A stretch of 41,017 bases of DNA, taken from Isochrysis galbana. Taxonomy: Eukaryota; Haptophyta; Isochrysidales; Isochrysidaceae. The DNA lies in the NCBI GenBank assembly GCA_018136815.1, contig CM030932.1, forward strand, positions 4,458,270 to 4,499,286. The letters run 5' to 3'. This document shows, piece after piece, positions 31,701-41,017 of the stretch. Under the pieces are notes generated by a model. The model did no database searches. It saw nothing but the letters and a program-made list of their open reading frames with translations, and was not told the origin of the DNA. The translations under genes were made by a program, and so were the position numbers. How positions within the stretch are numbered: position 1 is the stretch's first letter; each line of letters starts with the position of its first letter.

Positions 31701-34700
31701 ATATCCAATAGACGAGTATTCGGTGCAGAGCTCGTGGGCAATCAATCCGAGTGCGTGTGGAATACGACATCACCGCCATGCCGCTTCGTAACGTCTGGCA
31801 TGGGCACACCCACTTTCTCTTACGAGGTTGCCTTCGACGGAGGCCTAAGTTGGTTTGCATCTCCTGCAGCCTTCCGCAAGACAGACTTGCAGCTACAAGC
31901 TGTAGTCGCGTGCTTGGGCGAGGAAAGCGCGGATGTCTCGGATCCTTCAGTCGCTCGCGCGATCACCCTGGAGATGACGCCCGCTACGATCTCGCTGCTC
32001 ACGCAACCTCCGTCTATGATTCGAATCAATCAGGTTTGCGAGTCAAGTCTCCTCCGTATTGTGCCGTCCGCGCGCGTGAGAGCAATTGAAGTGCGAGCAA
32101 GAGCGAGAGACAATTCAGATGGGACCACCACTTGTCTCAGACCGGCTACACCATCATCGTAGGTGTTTAAGATGACCGTCCGGGCTACAATATCATCGGG
32201 CGCTCCATTGCAGGTAACGCCGCGACTTGCCACCGTAGTTGCTGTCTACCAACTGCAACCGTGCAGGTGCAGGCTCCATACCGCTGAGCTCTCACTTTGG
32301 CCACATGGCCCTCGCGCAGGGAGCGCTCGTCGTTCCCGAAGTGCTTGACTCTTCAGGCCGCTCTATGACTTGGCAAGAGTTTTTGGACTCGGAGTACGAC
32401 ACGAGACGGGCAACTACTGGCGATGCTCGACCTCGCGTCGAGGTGCTCGCCGCCAGTGGGGATAACGCGGCTTACACCGGGACGATCGAAACAGACGCTA
32501 ACGGCGTGGCTGACTTCTCACTGCGCTTCGTGGAGTCACCCCCGGAAGCACTTTGCGCCCTGCGCTTTGCCGCCGCATCAGGCGCAACTGGTGATGGGAA
32601 ACGTGCCACGACGTCGTTACCGACGCTGCCCTTCACTCTTCTTAACGCGGTCCAGACAGCACGAATGACGTTGCCGTCGCCTTCGTCGCGGACTGGTTTG
32701 AACGCTGTAGGAGCCCCGCAAGATTTATCGGCGTTCGCAAAGGGAGGCGTTTCGGACGAGGAGTTCCCGATCGACCTGCCGCTTGGTGACCTCATTTTGA
32801 GTGCGAACATTTCGGACTTGACGGCGGGTGAGACGGTCAGTGAACGTTTGAAGGCTCTGGCTCGCTTAGCTCAAATGAAATTCCGCGCTTTTCGTGATAG
32901 CGGCACAAAGACCTTCGAGACAGCACACGAAAGCCACGACAAGCAAAAGCATCTGACGCTACTAGACCGTGTCTTGCACAGGGCAGTCAACCGCTCTCTG
33001 ATGATTTTGCAAGATCGAGTTCGGGACACTGAGGCAACTGCGTCTAGTTTTGAGGATCGTGTGGATGAAGGCTTGCATCATCCGTTTCTGAGCTTTTTCC
33101 GCAATTCGACTATTGGCAACATTACGGGTATGCATCCCAAGGGTGGTGGCACTGACTCGTTGACGGTATTCGACGCGATCCATTTGCCCAACGAAAGTGA
33201 GCTATTGAGGATAGCGAAGACCATCTCGCCAGCCGAACTCATGACAATACTACAGAATCCTGAGACGTACAGCATCGATAAGGCAATGGTTGAATGGGCC
33301 TCGAGCGCAAACCGAGGCATGGAACGGGGGCGGGCATTGCTCTTCTTGCTCAAGGCAGCCATCTCGCAAGATTCGGGCTCCCTCGAACAGCTTCTCGCCA
33401 TCCTGGCCACTAATAGCGAGTTGCATCAGATAATCGAGGACAGAGTCAACTCGAGCGATGTTGGCCAGATCTTTAATGCTCTCACCGCACGAGGCGAGCG
33501 CATGTACTCTTTGTGGAAGACATATTCTAGTGACGCGTCGATCCAGCATATCAATGATTGGTTTCGGCTGCTCGTATCTGCTGCCACCCGCCACTTCAGC
33601 CAGGAGGGGGAGGGTGGCAGCAGCGTCGCTCACGTCATCTGGCCGTGTGAGCCGAGCGATTCTTGCGCGGTTGAAGCGGACACCGACCATGCGATACGCA
33701 TCTCGGGCCTCAAACTAAGAGTCGCTGCGCCAGGCTCGTTTTGGCTGCAAGCCACTATTGGCGGTGTCGCTTCACCTCTTGCCGACGAGCCGATTCTCGT
33801 CGAGCAATATGCACCGGACAGTGATTGGCGCCGGCCATTGCTGCGGCTCGTGGCCCTTGTTGCCTTTGGAGGTGCGACGGTAGGTCAGGTCGAGTACCAC
33901 TCTCATCTTAGGTTCCTTGCCCCATTCTCAGCGCTGTGGACAATTGTTCTCACCTTGCTGGCCGCCTACGTCTGGCCCATTGGCGGCTTCTGGAACGTGG
34001 GCACTTGGTGGATGCTCGCCCTTGGAGTTTTGTTTGGATGCCACGTCATGCAGCTTCTTCGTCTATCTACATGTTCCTTCTCCAGGATGCTCCCGCAGCC
34101 ATACTACACTAGGCGAAGGCTCGCTTACATGAGCTACGTCCGACGCTTGGTCAACAAACGTGGCCCGTTTGCTAAGGACTCGCCCATCACACGGTCGCAA
34201 GGGAAGCCAGAGGCTTTGAACACGCGGTCTGAGTCGGCACGCACCCTGTACCATCATAGTGAGATGTGGCGCCAAGACCTCATCGATGCACGCACACCGT
34301 GGTTCGAATTGCGCAATGTGTGGATTTCAATTCTAACTGGAGATGACGCTTCTGAAGCCTTTTTCTTCCCAACTCGGCTGACCTCCGCACTTGTCGTGTC
34401 TCTCTTCGCGACCATCTTAATGGCCCTGTCTATACTTCGCCAGTTGTCGTTCGTGCGCAATGTGATCCGTCAGCTCGATGCCCATACAATTGAATCGGCT
34501 AGCGGCGCTGTCCGTCGTCTTTGCGCCCTGTATTCACAACAAAGCGGAGACGAGTTGCCTGGTGAGGCCATCGAGTGGTCGTACGCCCAAATCGACTGGC
34601 TCCATAGCCAAATGATCAGTTTGTCGGATGCCGTCTATCTTGCCTTCTTGTGGGGCTCTAGCTTCGCTAGCTTGATCTACTTGTGGGCTTGGGTCGTGCT

Positions 34701-35767
34701 GATGTTGGACTTTCGGAAGACGGTGATGCTCGCTCGCCTCGGTATTTGGCCGAGTTTCTACGGCAAGAACGTCAGCCCAACGACATCCTTCTCCTACATC
34801 GGGATTCAGGTCTCGAATGGGCTCTTCGCGTACATTGTCACCACATTTTTCGTCTCGCCCTTCTTGGCGCTCGCATTTTGGCCACTCACCCGTGATTTGG
34901 CACTCCACTACATCGTGAGCAATTGGGAAGCTGTGATGATTGTCGCAGGCATTACGATATTTAATATGGGGTGTGTGAGCCCGCTTCGCTTTGTCAGCTA
35001 GCACTATGCATGGCATGCGTGTCCTCGTGTACTCACGGCCCGCATTGACTCAGGACGCTACGACCTGCGTTGCACGGTTCGGGCCAGTCAAGTACCACTG
35101 AGGAACTTACGCGTGCCACCCATACAGGTTTACCAAATTGGTTTTGGGGCACATCGCCGACGGGCAAGGCATCCGGCGGCGCTACTTGTGGATGGCCTTC
35201 GACATCTATATGGTACTCAGCACAATCATTGTAGGTATCGGCAAGGGTATCGCTCGATTCGGCCTTGTTGTCGTCGTCTCAATCGTCTCGCTACCAAGAA
35301 TCGATCGCTCTCCGTTTCCTCCTTGGGTTGAGTTTTATCTGCAGCTAGACACTGGCAGCAAATCTTACCAAGGAGTAATAATGCTCACCCACGTGACAAG
35401 CAATCCTGTTATGAATGTTGCGATCTGGCTCATGATAGCTGACGCCTCGAGACGCCGGCTCAGCCCCGGCGATTGTGGATACGACACTGCGCTGCACGGG
35501 CGGCGCGTGGCCAATAGGTTTCACCTCCTTCTTTTTTTGCATCGCAATCCGGGCCTCAGAAAGTTCCGGAATCATCAGCTAGAGCAAGTGGAGACGAAGT
35601 CCGACGACGCAAGCAACCATTGCGTGCCGACGTTGCCACGAACGGCCCCGCGGCTTGCTGGGGGCTTGCCCAACCATGGCTACACAACGACGCGCATTCG
35701 CACCATGCCGCCGAGTGATAGGAACGCCGACAAGCAGCGGAAAACTGAGAAAACGTCCTTGTTGTGA
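25798..35767 (+). CDS. Giant STRA6-like multi-pass membrane protein with repeated ectodomain
   Basis: Exons: 25798-26280, 26418 to about 27637-27654, 27857-32033, 32163-32213, about 32239-34970 and 35128-35767, giving roughly 3,100 residues. A hydrophobic leader (GVVFVFCLFLLM) opens the protein. Some 2,300 residues follow of beta-sandwich-like repeats with recurring DPSD..GVA.FPNL motifs and paired cysteines, presumably outside the cell. The C-terminal part (from about 33830) has around nine hydrophobic segments. It matches STRA6, the retinol-uptake receptor, in pattern: a DFRKTVMLARLG loop, SFSYIGIQVSNG, RIDRSPFP, LDTGSKSYQG, SNPVMNVAIWLM, then LLFLHRNPGLRKFR. Retinoid or other small-molecule transport is inference. 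The first donor (GTGAGC) is canonical. Exon 2/3 and exon 4/5 phases are not settled. Confidence 0.75.
26281..26417 (+). other. Intron 1 of the STRA6-like gene
   Basis: gtgagc donor and ctccgcag acceptor give 137 nt in phase 0. Reading frames on both sides continue without loss. Confidence 0.75.
34971..35127 (+). other. Intron 5 of the STRA6-like gene
   Basis: A donor after ATG GG at 34970 and the acceptor cccatacag at 35127 join in phase 2. They connect FNMG to FTKLVLGHIADGQG without a stop, inside the STRA6-like membrane domain. Confidence 0.7.
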
Positions 35768-37618
35768 TATTGATGATCGCTTCCATAATATCATGGAGCA
35801 TGTACTACGAGCCCACGTTATTCGCACTTATTTGTGATTTGATGCAAATTTGGTCGTTTTGGAGCTTGGAAAGAGGCACGGCAATCCCTTATTACTCCGT
35901 ACCATGATCTACCAATCAGACCCTACTATTGCGTCTTGGTTTGGGGTCTCAATTTGTTGGCAAGCGAACTTTCACTAAATAGCAGCCCCAGTCTTGAGGT
36001 CGTGCTCCATTGAAATTGGGACAGAGTGGTTGAAGACGCCGAATGCACCAACTACACACGGTGTGCGCATTACTTAAGGAGCCTCGTTGGTCTTTGACAT
36101 AACGGCTAAACAGTCGCTTTACGATTGTAAAGTAGGTGCAAGTGGAACGGGCGGGCTCCCGGTACGTGATGGCATTGCGCATCGTATCTCATCGGGTTCC
36201 GTCGGGGCTTGCGGTTGCAGCGGATAGAGCGCGATGTAAGCTCAGTGTGTAGGGCGCCTCCCCCTTCCCCGCGGGGCGCACGGCCCCTGATCGGCCCATG
36301 TGAATGCGCGTCATCTTGTGCGGGCGGTCGCTATCGGCCCCAGAAGCACCGCAGCGCGGAGCGGGGCGGCGGCGTTTAAATAGCGCAACGGCGCACCACC
36401 TGCTGGATGGTGCACCTGCCACCTAGGTGTGTCAAGTAACGCTCAACGCGTTGGTCTATTTCTATTTATGGCCCATGCGTAGTAGGTGTTCGCCCAGAAT
36501 CTTCAGACGCTTGTTCATCGCCCATGCGCACCATAGCGCGGGCAGGGTCATTAGCAGTGGTGGGCGTCGAAAATGGAAATAAAATGAGATGGACGGACTG
36601 GTTTGAACCCCATCAAATGAATGAAGTCGCGTTCCGTCGAAAGAGGACCAGGCGGCCGTTTTGTTTTCACTTACTTAACCATAGGGAAAGCCGCAGGCTG
36701 GGCCCCTACACGGAGGCGCAACTAATGCGCCCCCCAACAACTTCGAACCAAAAGGCCCGCCTCGAGCCTCCCCCCTCCCCCGAAGACAGATCCAAAGTAG
36801 CGCACGTGGGTCGACCCCCCGAAACCGAACGAAAAGGAACGAGGGGGGGAGCGGAAAGGGGAGTGAGGGTGGGGCAGGGGCGATGTCGAGGGAGGACCCC
36901 AGCGCGTGGGTTAGAGGCGAGCATAGTAGTAGGCATCTTCAAGAACATTTTTTTTTGTTTTCACTTACTTAGGAGTGTGGCGGTGTTTTGTGTCCGCTTA
37001 GCGTTTTCGCACGTTATCTTTTATTGTTCCAGTCACATTACATGTCTATTGTCTATTGCGCATCACAAACGAAAAGACCCTTTATGCCCAGGCGGCTTCT
37101 TCTCCCGATGCTTCGGAGACACCTTGGGCATATAGCAATAAAAGTTTGGCATTCGGGTAGTAAGAGTATGCTTGGTATTGTTGTAAGAAAGGGATCCTAC
37201 TATTTTGGGAGTTCTAGAGGTAGAGGGACGTTATAAAACCATTAATGGGGAGATTTTGTTGTAAACAACTATGGACATTCGATGGCTCCATTTGTAATTG
37301 ACGGAACGACACCTTGTCTACACATTGTGCAATACAATATTGTTTGTAGGGCCACTCGCGAGGGTGGCCGCGCACCTCGCTCCACACAAGTCCTGTAGAG
37401 GACGCGGTTCCGAGCGCGTAACGTCTAAGTGCCATCGGCGCTATTTTTCATACTCAGCGGTGGTGGTGGTGGGGGGGGCAGCTGCCGCCTCGACGGTGGG
37501 GGGAGAACGCTGCGACTCGTAGCTACTACAAAAAAGCGAGCGGGAGGTCGCATGAGAGACCCTTGACGGCCATAGCACGTCGTTGCGTGCCATGCATATG
37601 CTGACCGCGGCAACTGTC
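35768..37618. other. Convergent intergenic region between the STRA6-like gene and ECM29
   Basis: This is 1.85 kb where two genes end toward each other. No coding frame is credible: the 36524-37135 frame crosses the direct-repeat insert and T-runs. It is more AT-rich than the genes. The only structure I see is the insert with 19-bp direct repeats (36659-36971). Both 3' UTRs must lie here. Confidence 0.5.
36659..36971 (+). mobile_element. Putative SINE-like insert with 19-bp direct repeats
   Basis: ttttgttttcacttactta occurs exactly at 36659-36677 and 36953-36971, bracketing 275 bp. The insert ends in a T-run just before the second copy, like the T-run that closes the LINE 3' ends in this window. 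The length, the duplication size and the lack of coding fit a short retroposon mobilised by a LINE. I recognise no tRNA or 5S head. Confidence 0.45.
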
Positions 37619-40600
37619 TCAGAAGTCGCCTGACGTGGGTGGCTCGGCCGCGGTGGGCGGCGCTTTGGGTGGAATTGCGGCGTCAAGCTTGGACATAAGA
37701 GCCTCCTTGTCGACCCAGCGTCGCGACGGCTCCCTCAAGCGCGCGGCGAGCGCCTCCATCTGCGGCGCGGCGTCGGCGCGCCTGGTGAGCGCGCCGCTGG
37801 AAAGCGTCGCTAGTTCGACTAGCGCCGCCGCCGCGGCGCGGCGGAGCGCCCATGATTGGCCTTCGACAAGCTTGCCAAGCAGATCCAAGACCTCAGGTAG
37901 GTGCGCGGCGACTGCGCCGGGCCCGCCTCCGCCCTCGTCGTACGCCTCTTCCCACACGCTCGCTAGTTTGCCGGCCTCGTCGCGCGCGGCCGCCTCGGCC
38001 ACCTCAGCATCCCAGAGGGGCTCGTGCCGGCCGACAAAAGCGAGTGGGAGCCAGTCAGCACGAAGGCCCGCCATGGCGTCGGGCGCGCCACGGCCGAGTT
38101 CGCGCACTAGAGTGGCTAGCACGAGTCGCTCACCCTCCTCGTTCGTTGTGATCGCGCCGGTGGCGTACCGCTCAGCCATCTTGCGCAGCATCTCGCCTAA
38201 GGGCTCCGGCTTAGTGAGGCGCGCCACTTGCGCTGCCGCCGACGTGTATGCTCGTCGAGCAGCGACGGAGCGCTCCTCGGGGATCGCCGCCGCGAGGGTG
38301 GCGAGGATGCGCCCAGCGTGCGGCGCAACGGCGGTAGGCCGCCGCTGAGCCAGCTGCATGAGTGTCCGCGCGGCACCGGCGCGCGCGGGCAGGCCAGTGC
38401 CGCGCGCAAGCGCCTCGGTGAGCGGCGGCAGCACCGCTTCAACGTCCTCATCACGCATCACCGCAAGCGCCTGCTCGAGCGCCGCTGCGGCGGGCGACAG
38501 GCGCGTCGCCGCGACGCGCGCCTGCTCGAACGCCCCCGCAGAGACCCCGAGCCCGGGCGCGTGGTGCTGCATGTACATTAGCGTCGGGTCCTCGAGGCTC
38601 GAAAGTGAGTCGACCAAAAAAGGCACGAGGCGCGGCGTGTGCGGTGCGAGGTGTGCGCCTGCACCCTGCGCCAACTTGAGCAGCTGCTTTGTGCACGCGG
38701 CGCGCACCTCACTGGATGAGTTGAGCACGCCGCCATCGAGGAGGGCGGGCAGTGCCACATCAAGCACCGCTGCAGCCTCGGCCTCCGACGCCTTGGAGCC
38801 GTCGCTGAGGCGCACGCACGCCGAGCATAGCGCCCGCCATGCCGCCTCAGCGGCGGTACGCACGCTTTCCTTGATGTCGTCGAGCGCACGCATCAGCTTG
38901 GCATGCAGCTCGGCGAGGCGCGGCACTAGCTCGTCGTGCGTACGGCCAGGCAGCAGCTCAGCGAGTGCGAGACAGGCGCCCTCGCGCGCACGCCACAGAC
39001 GGTCGCCCAGGGAAGCGCACAGGTGCTCGAGCACGGGCTGCAGGTAGCGTGCGAGTGTCGCCTTGGGCTCAGGCACGAGAGCCGACCAGAGCTGCCGCAT
39101 CGCGCCCGCCACCCGCGGATTGGGGTCGTGCGTGTGGCGGTAGAGCGACGGTAGCAGCGCGGGTAGGTGCTCCTCGAGCGCCTCGCGCGACTGCTCCGCC
39201 AGCGCGAAGGCGACGCCCTTACGCGTGTTCCAGACTGCCGACGAGGCTGCACACTCCATGAGCTTGTAGACGAGCTGCGGCTGACCGACGCCGGCGGCGA
39301 TCTCGCTCAACTCTTTGTACGTCGCCATCTCGCCGCCTGACGCAGAAGCGTTGGCAGAGCGCGACGAGTGGAGCCCAGCAACGAGCTGGTTGAGAATGGC
39401 CTTGCGCGTGGGCTCGTCGCAACAGTCAAAGAGCGCGGAGAGACCCTTGGACGCGAGCTCCTGTGTGGCCTCCTGTGCATCGGCAAGCAGCCCCACTAGT
39501 GCAGTTTGGATGGCAGGTGCCGAGGCGCGGATGTGCTTGGCGTTCGGCCGTCCAGCGGCCTTGCGCAGGATCGCAACGAGCCAGGCGGCCGCCGCTTGCC
39601 GCTCGAGCGGTGGCCAGGCAACCGCGTGCTGCAGCAGCACGCGCCCAAGCACATAGCCTATCAGACGGCCGTCAGTAGGCAGCTCGGCTGCCGCCGCCGC
39701 CGCCGCCTTGCGCTCGGCCAGCGTCACCAAGTCGCTCGGGATGGCAGGCCGCTCAGGTACCTTGATGGGGGGCAGCGGCGGTGCGGGCGTGCCGCCAGCC
39801 GGCGCGCCTGCGTCGGCGTCGGCGAGCCGTGAGAGGGCCTCGCCCACACTAAGGTGCAGATCAATATCTTTGGTAGCGCCCAGGCCGAAGAGAGATTCGA
39901 GCGCGTCATTACGGAAGGCGGCATGCGGATCGCCCGAGACGATCAGACCAAGCGAGACCACCGCAGCTTCGCGGATCTTGTCGCGCTTGAGCAGCGAGCA
40001 CAGTGTAGACACCACGCTGCACTTGGTGATCGCGGCGGGCGCCGGCGCCGGCACGGGCGCGTCTGAGCTTGCGCCCGAGGGCGCATGTTCGCCCTCGTGC
40101 GCCGGCATCCCCTCGGGGAGGGGCAGCGGCGCAGCCGCACCGACCACACCGATGGCGCTTGTTGCGGCGCATGCGACGAGGGGCGAGCGGTGCTCGACAA
40201 GCTCTGCGAGGCGCGCTGCCGCCTCGGCGGAGACGGATGCCGCCTCGGCCTCGGTGGCATTGGTGAGCATGGCGTCGCCACCCATGCCGCCGCCCGCCGC
40301 GAGCTCGGCGCATAAAAAACCCGCGAGCAGCGCTGCGCCGACGGCGCGCCTCGACTCGCTAGGCCCAGCGCAGCCAGCGGTGACGTCAGGCAAGTTCGCG
40401 AGCGCCGTTCGCAGTAGCGTGACGGCAGCCGCAGGCGCAGCGCCGCGCGCCACGGCGAGCGCGAGGCTCTCGCACAATGTGCGCTGCGCTGCCTCGTCGC
40501 TTGTGGCAGAGCCGAGCGCCAGGCGGAGCAACGGCGCCTCGGCGCGCGCGACGCAGCGAGCAAGCGCGCATGCTGCGCCGTCGCCGGCGGGCGTGCGCAC

Positions 40601-41017
40601 GGTGCCGAGCAGCAGGTTGTGCAGCGTCGCCGCGCCGGCTGACACAAGCTCGCGGCTGTCATGTGGCGCGAATAGGCAGCGCCCCAGCAACGCGAGCAAC
40701 TCGGGGCCACCGCCGCCGTCCCCGCTGACCTCTGCATCGCACAGCAGCTGCGCGAGGCGCGCGCCTGCCGCCACATCGACCGACACCGCCGGCTCCAACG
40801 CACGCGCCTCCTGCGCAAGGCAGTCGACGAGGTAGCGCAGCGCCTCCGCGGAGGCGCGGGCCGGCAACGGCGGTCCCTCAGCAGCGGCCGCAGTGGCGGC
40901 CGCCTCCCACACGCCGCCCACATCGGCGCCGAGAGCGCCGAGCTCGGTCCGTGCGAGCACAGCCGGCGCGAGCTGAGCAAACGGCGGCCAGCCCTCGGGC
41001 AGTAGCGTCAGGTGCGA
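37619..41017 (-). CDS. ECM29: ECM29 proteasome adaptor/scaffold, C-terminal part (5' end outside the window)
   Basis: ECM29 is a HEAT-repeat protein that binds the 26S proteasome, tethers core to regulatory particle and marks faulty assemblies. The frame is open from the window edge to a TGA at 37619, 1,132 residues against about 1,800 for the full protein. The best family match is a block around 38830-39330: ATYKELSEIA, LVYKLMECA, WNTRKGVAFAL, HDPNPRVAGAMRQLW, LWRAREGACLALAELL and DDIKESVRTAAEAAWRAL. HEAT-type helix pairs continue on both sides, with an Ala-rich composition. No intron interrupts 3.4 kb, unlike INTS11 and the STRA6-like gene nearby. The protein ends in a Pro/Ala-rich tail (AIPPKAPPTAAEPP). 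The gene converges on the STRA6-like gene. Confidence 0.88.
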   Translation of the reverse strand, partial: SHLTLLPEGWPPFAQLAPAVLARTELGALGADVGGVWEAAATAAAAEGPPLPARASAEALRYLVDCLAQEARALEPAVSVDVAAGARLAQLLCDAEVSGDGGGGPELLALLGRCLFAPHDSRELVSAGAATLHNLLLGTVRTPAGDGAACALARCVARAEAPLLRLALGSATSDEAAQRTLCESLALAVARGAAPAAAVTLLRTALANLPDVTAGCAGPSESRRAVGAALLAGFLCAELAAGGGMGGDAMLTNATEAEAASVSAEAAARLAELVEHRSPLVACAATSAIGVVGAAAPLPLPEGMPAHEGEHAPSGASSDAPVPAPAPAAITKCSVVSTLCSLLKRDKIREAAVVSLGLIVSGDPHAAFRNDALESLFGLGATKDIDLHLSVGEALSRLADADAGAPAGGTPAPPLPPIKVPERPAIPSDLVTLAERKAAAAAAAELPTDGRLIGYVLGRVLLQHAVAWPPLERQAAAAWLVAILRKAAGRPNAKHIRASAPAIQTALVGLLADAQEATQELASKGLSALFDCCDEPTRKAILNQLVAGLHSSRSANASASGGEMATYKELSEIAAGVGQPQLVYKLMECAASSAVWNTRKGVAFALAEQSREALEEHLPALLPSLYRHTHDPNPRVAGAMRQLWSALVPEPKATLARYLQPVLEHLCASLGDRLWRAREGACLALAELLPGRTHDELVPRLAELHAKLMRALDDIKESVRTAAEAAWRALCSACVRLSDGSKASEAEAAAVLDVALPALLDGGVLNSSSEVRAACTKQLLKLAQGAGAHLAPHTPRLVPFLVDSLSSLEDPTLMYMQHHAPGLGVSAGAFEQARVAATRLSPAAAALEQALAVMRDEDVEAVLPPLTEALARGTGLPARAGAARTLMQLAQRRPTAVAPHAGRILATLAAAIPEERSVAARRAYTSAAAQVARLTKPEPLGEMLRKMAERYATGAITTNEEGERLVLATLVRELGRGAPDAMAGLRADWLPLAFVGRHEPLWDAEVAEAAARDEAGKLASVWEEAYDEGGGGPGAVAAHLPEVLDLLGKLVEGQSWALRRAAAAALVELATLSSGALTRRADAAPQMEALAARLREPSRRWVDKEALMSKLDAAIPPKAPPTAAEPPTSGDF

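Noticed and set aside
36524..37135. A 203-codon protein in the convergent intergenic region
   Set aside because: It crosses the direct-repeat insert and T-runs, and its repeated FCFHLL segments are translations of the 19-bp repeats.
39708..40835. Long plus-strand frame opposite ECM29
   Set aside because: It is the antisense shadow of a GC-rich Ala-rich coding region and has no family pattern, whereas the minus frame matches ECM29.

Overview
This is eukaryotic nuclear DNA. Several genes have GT-AG introns, and the window carries LINE-type and LTR retrotransposons, microsatellites and a 100-N assembly gap. The recognisable proteins are Integrator subunit 11, the proteasome adaptor ECM29, a GT90 glycosyltransferase and a very large STRA6-like membrane protein. 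GC-rich coding sequence, Ala/Arg-rich proteins and gene density suggest a unicellular alga or related protist, perhaps a haptophyte. No marker here fixes the lineage.

Layout. 1-795 is intergenic and holds one copy of a dispersed repeat. 796-7525 is a nest of three retroelements. An old, frameshifted LINE (LINE-A, minus sense) was entered by an LTR retrotransposon (2415-7451; TG...CA ends, 5-bp duplication acgtt, LTRs differing at two sites over 500 bp). The LTR element's interior is now mostly a second LINE (LINE-B) with an intact reverse transcriptase frame. 7526-9030 holds repeat-family members, two with strong hairpins. 9600-10079 (minus) encodes a small protein with a signal peptide. 10536-11060 is a third LINE tail (LINE-C). 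11285-11782 encodes an acidic nuclear-type protein. 12200-13080 is repeats and a pyrimidine tract.

13088-17375 (plus) is INTS11, with at least seven introns and all metallo-beta-lactamase/beta-CASP motifs. 17376-20575 is intergenic, with tandem repeats and a palindromic composite element (19352-20130) containing a smaller inverted-repeat element. 20576-21415 is low complexity with the gap. 21416-23521 (plus) is the GT90 protein. 23522-25797 is repeats and a long purine tract.

25798-35767 (plus) is a giant gene of about 3,100 codons. It has a signal/anchor, some 2,300 residues of repeated beta-sandwich-like ectodomain, and a C-terminal multi-pass domain resembling the vertebrate retinol transporter STRA6. 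35768-37618 is a convergent intergenic region with a 275-bp insert bounded by 19-bp direct repeats. 37619-41017 (minus, running off the window) is the C-terminal 1,132 residues of ECM29 in one exon.

The genes do not form an operon or one pathway. INTS11 is nuclear RNA processing, ECM29 is proteasome quality control, GT90 is secretory-pathway glycosylation, and the STRA6-like protein is at a membrane surface. The most unusual items are the STRA6-like giant, the three-layer retroelement nest with T-tailed LINEs, and a repeat family whose hairpin is kept while the stem sequence changes on both sides.
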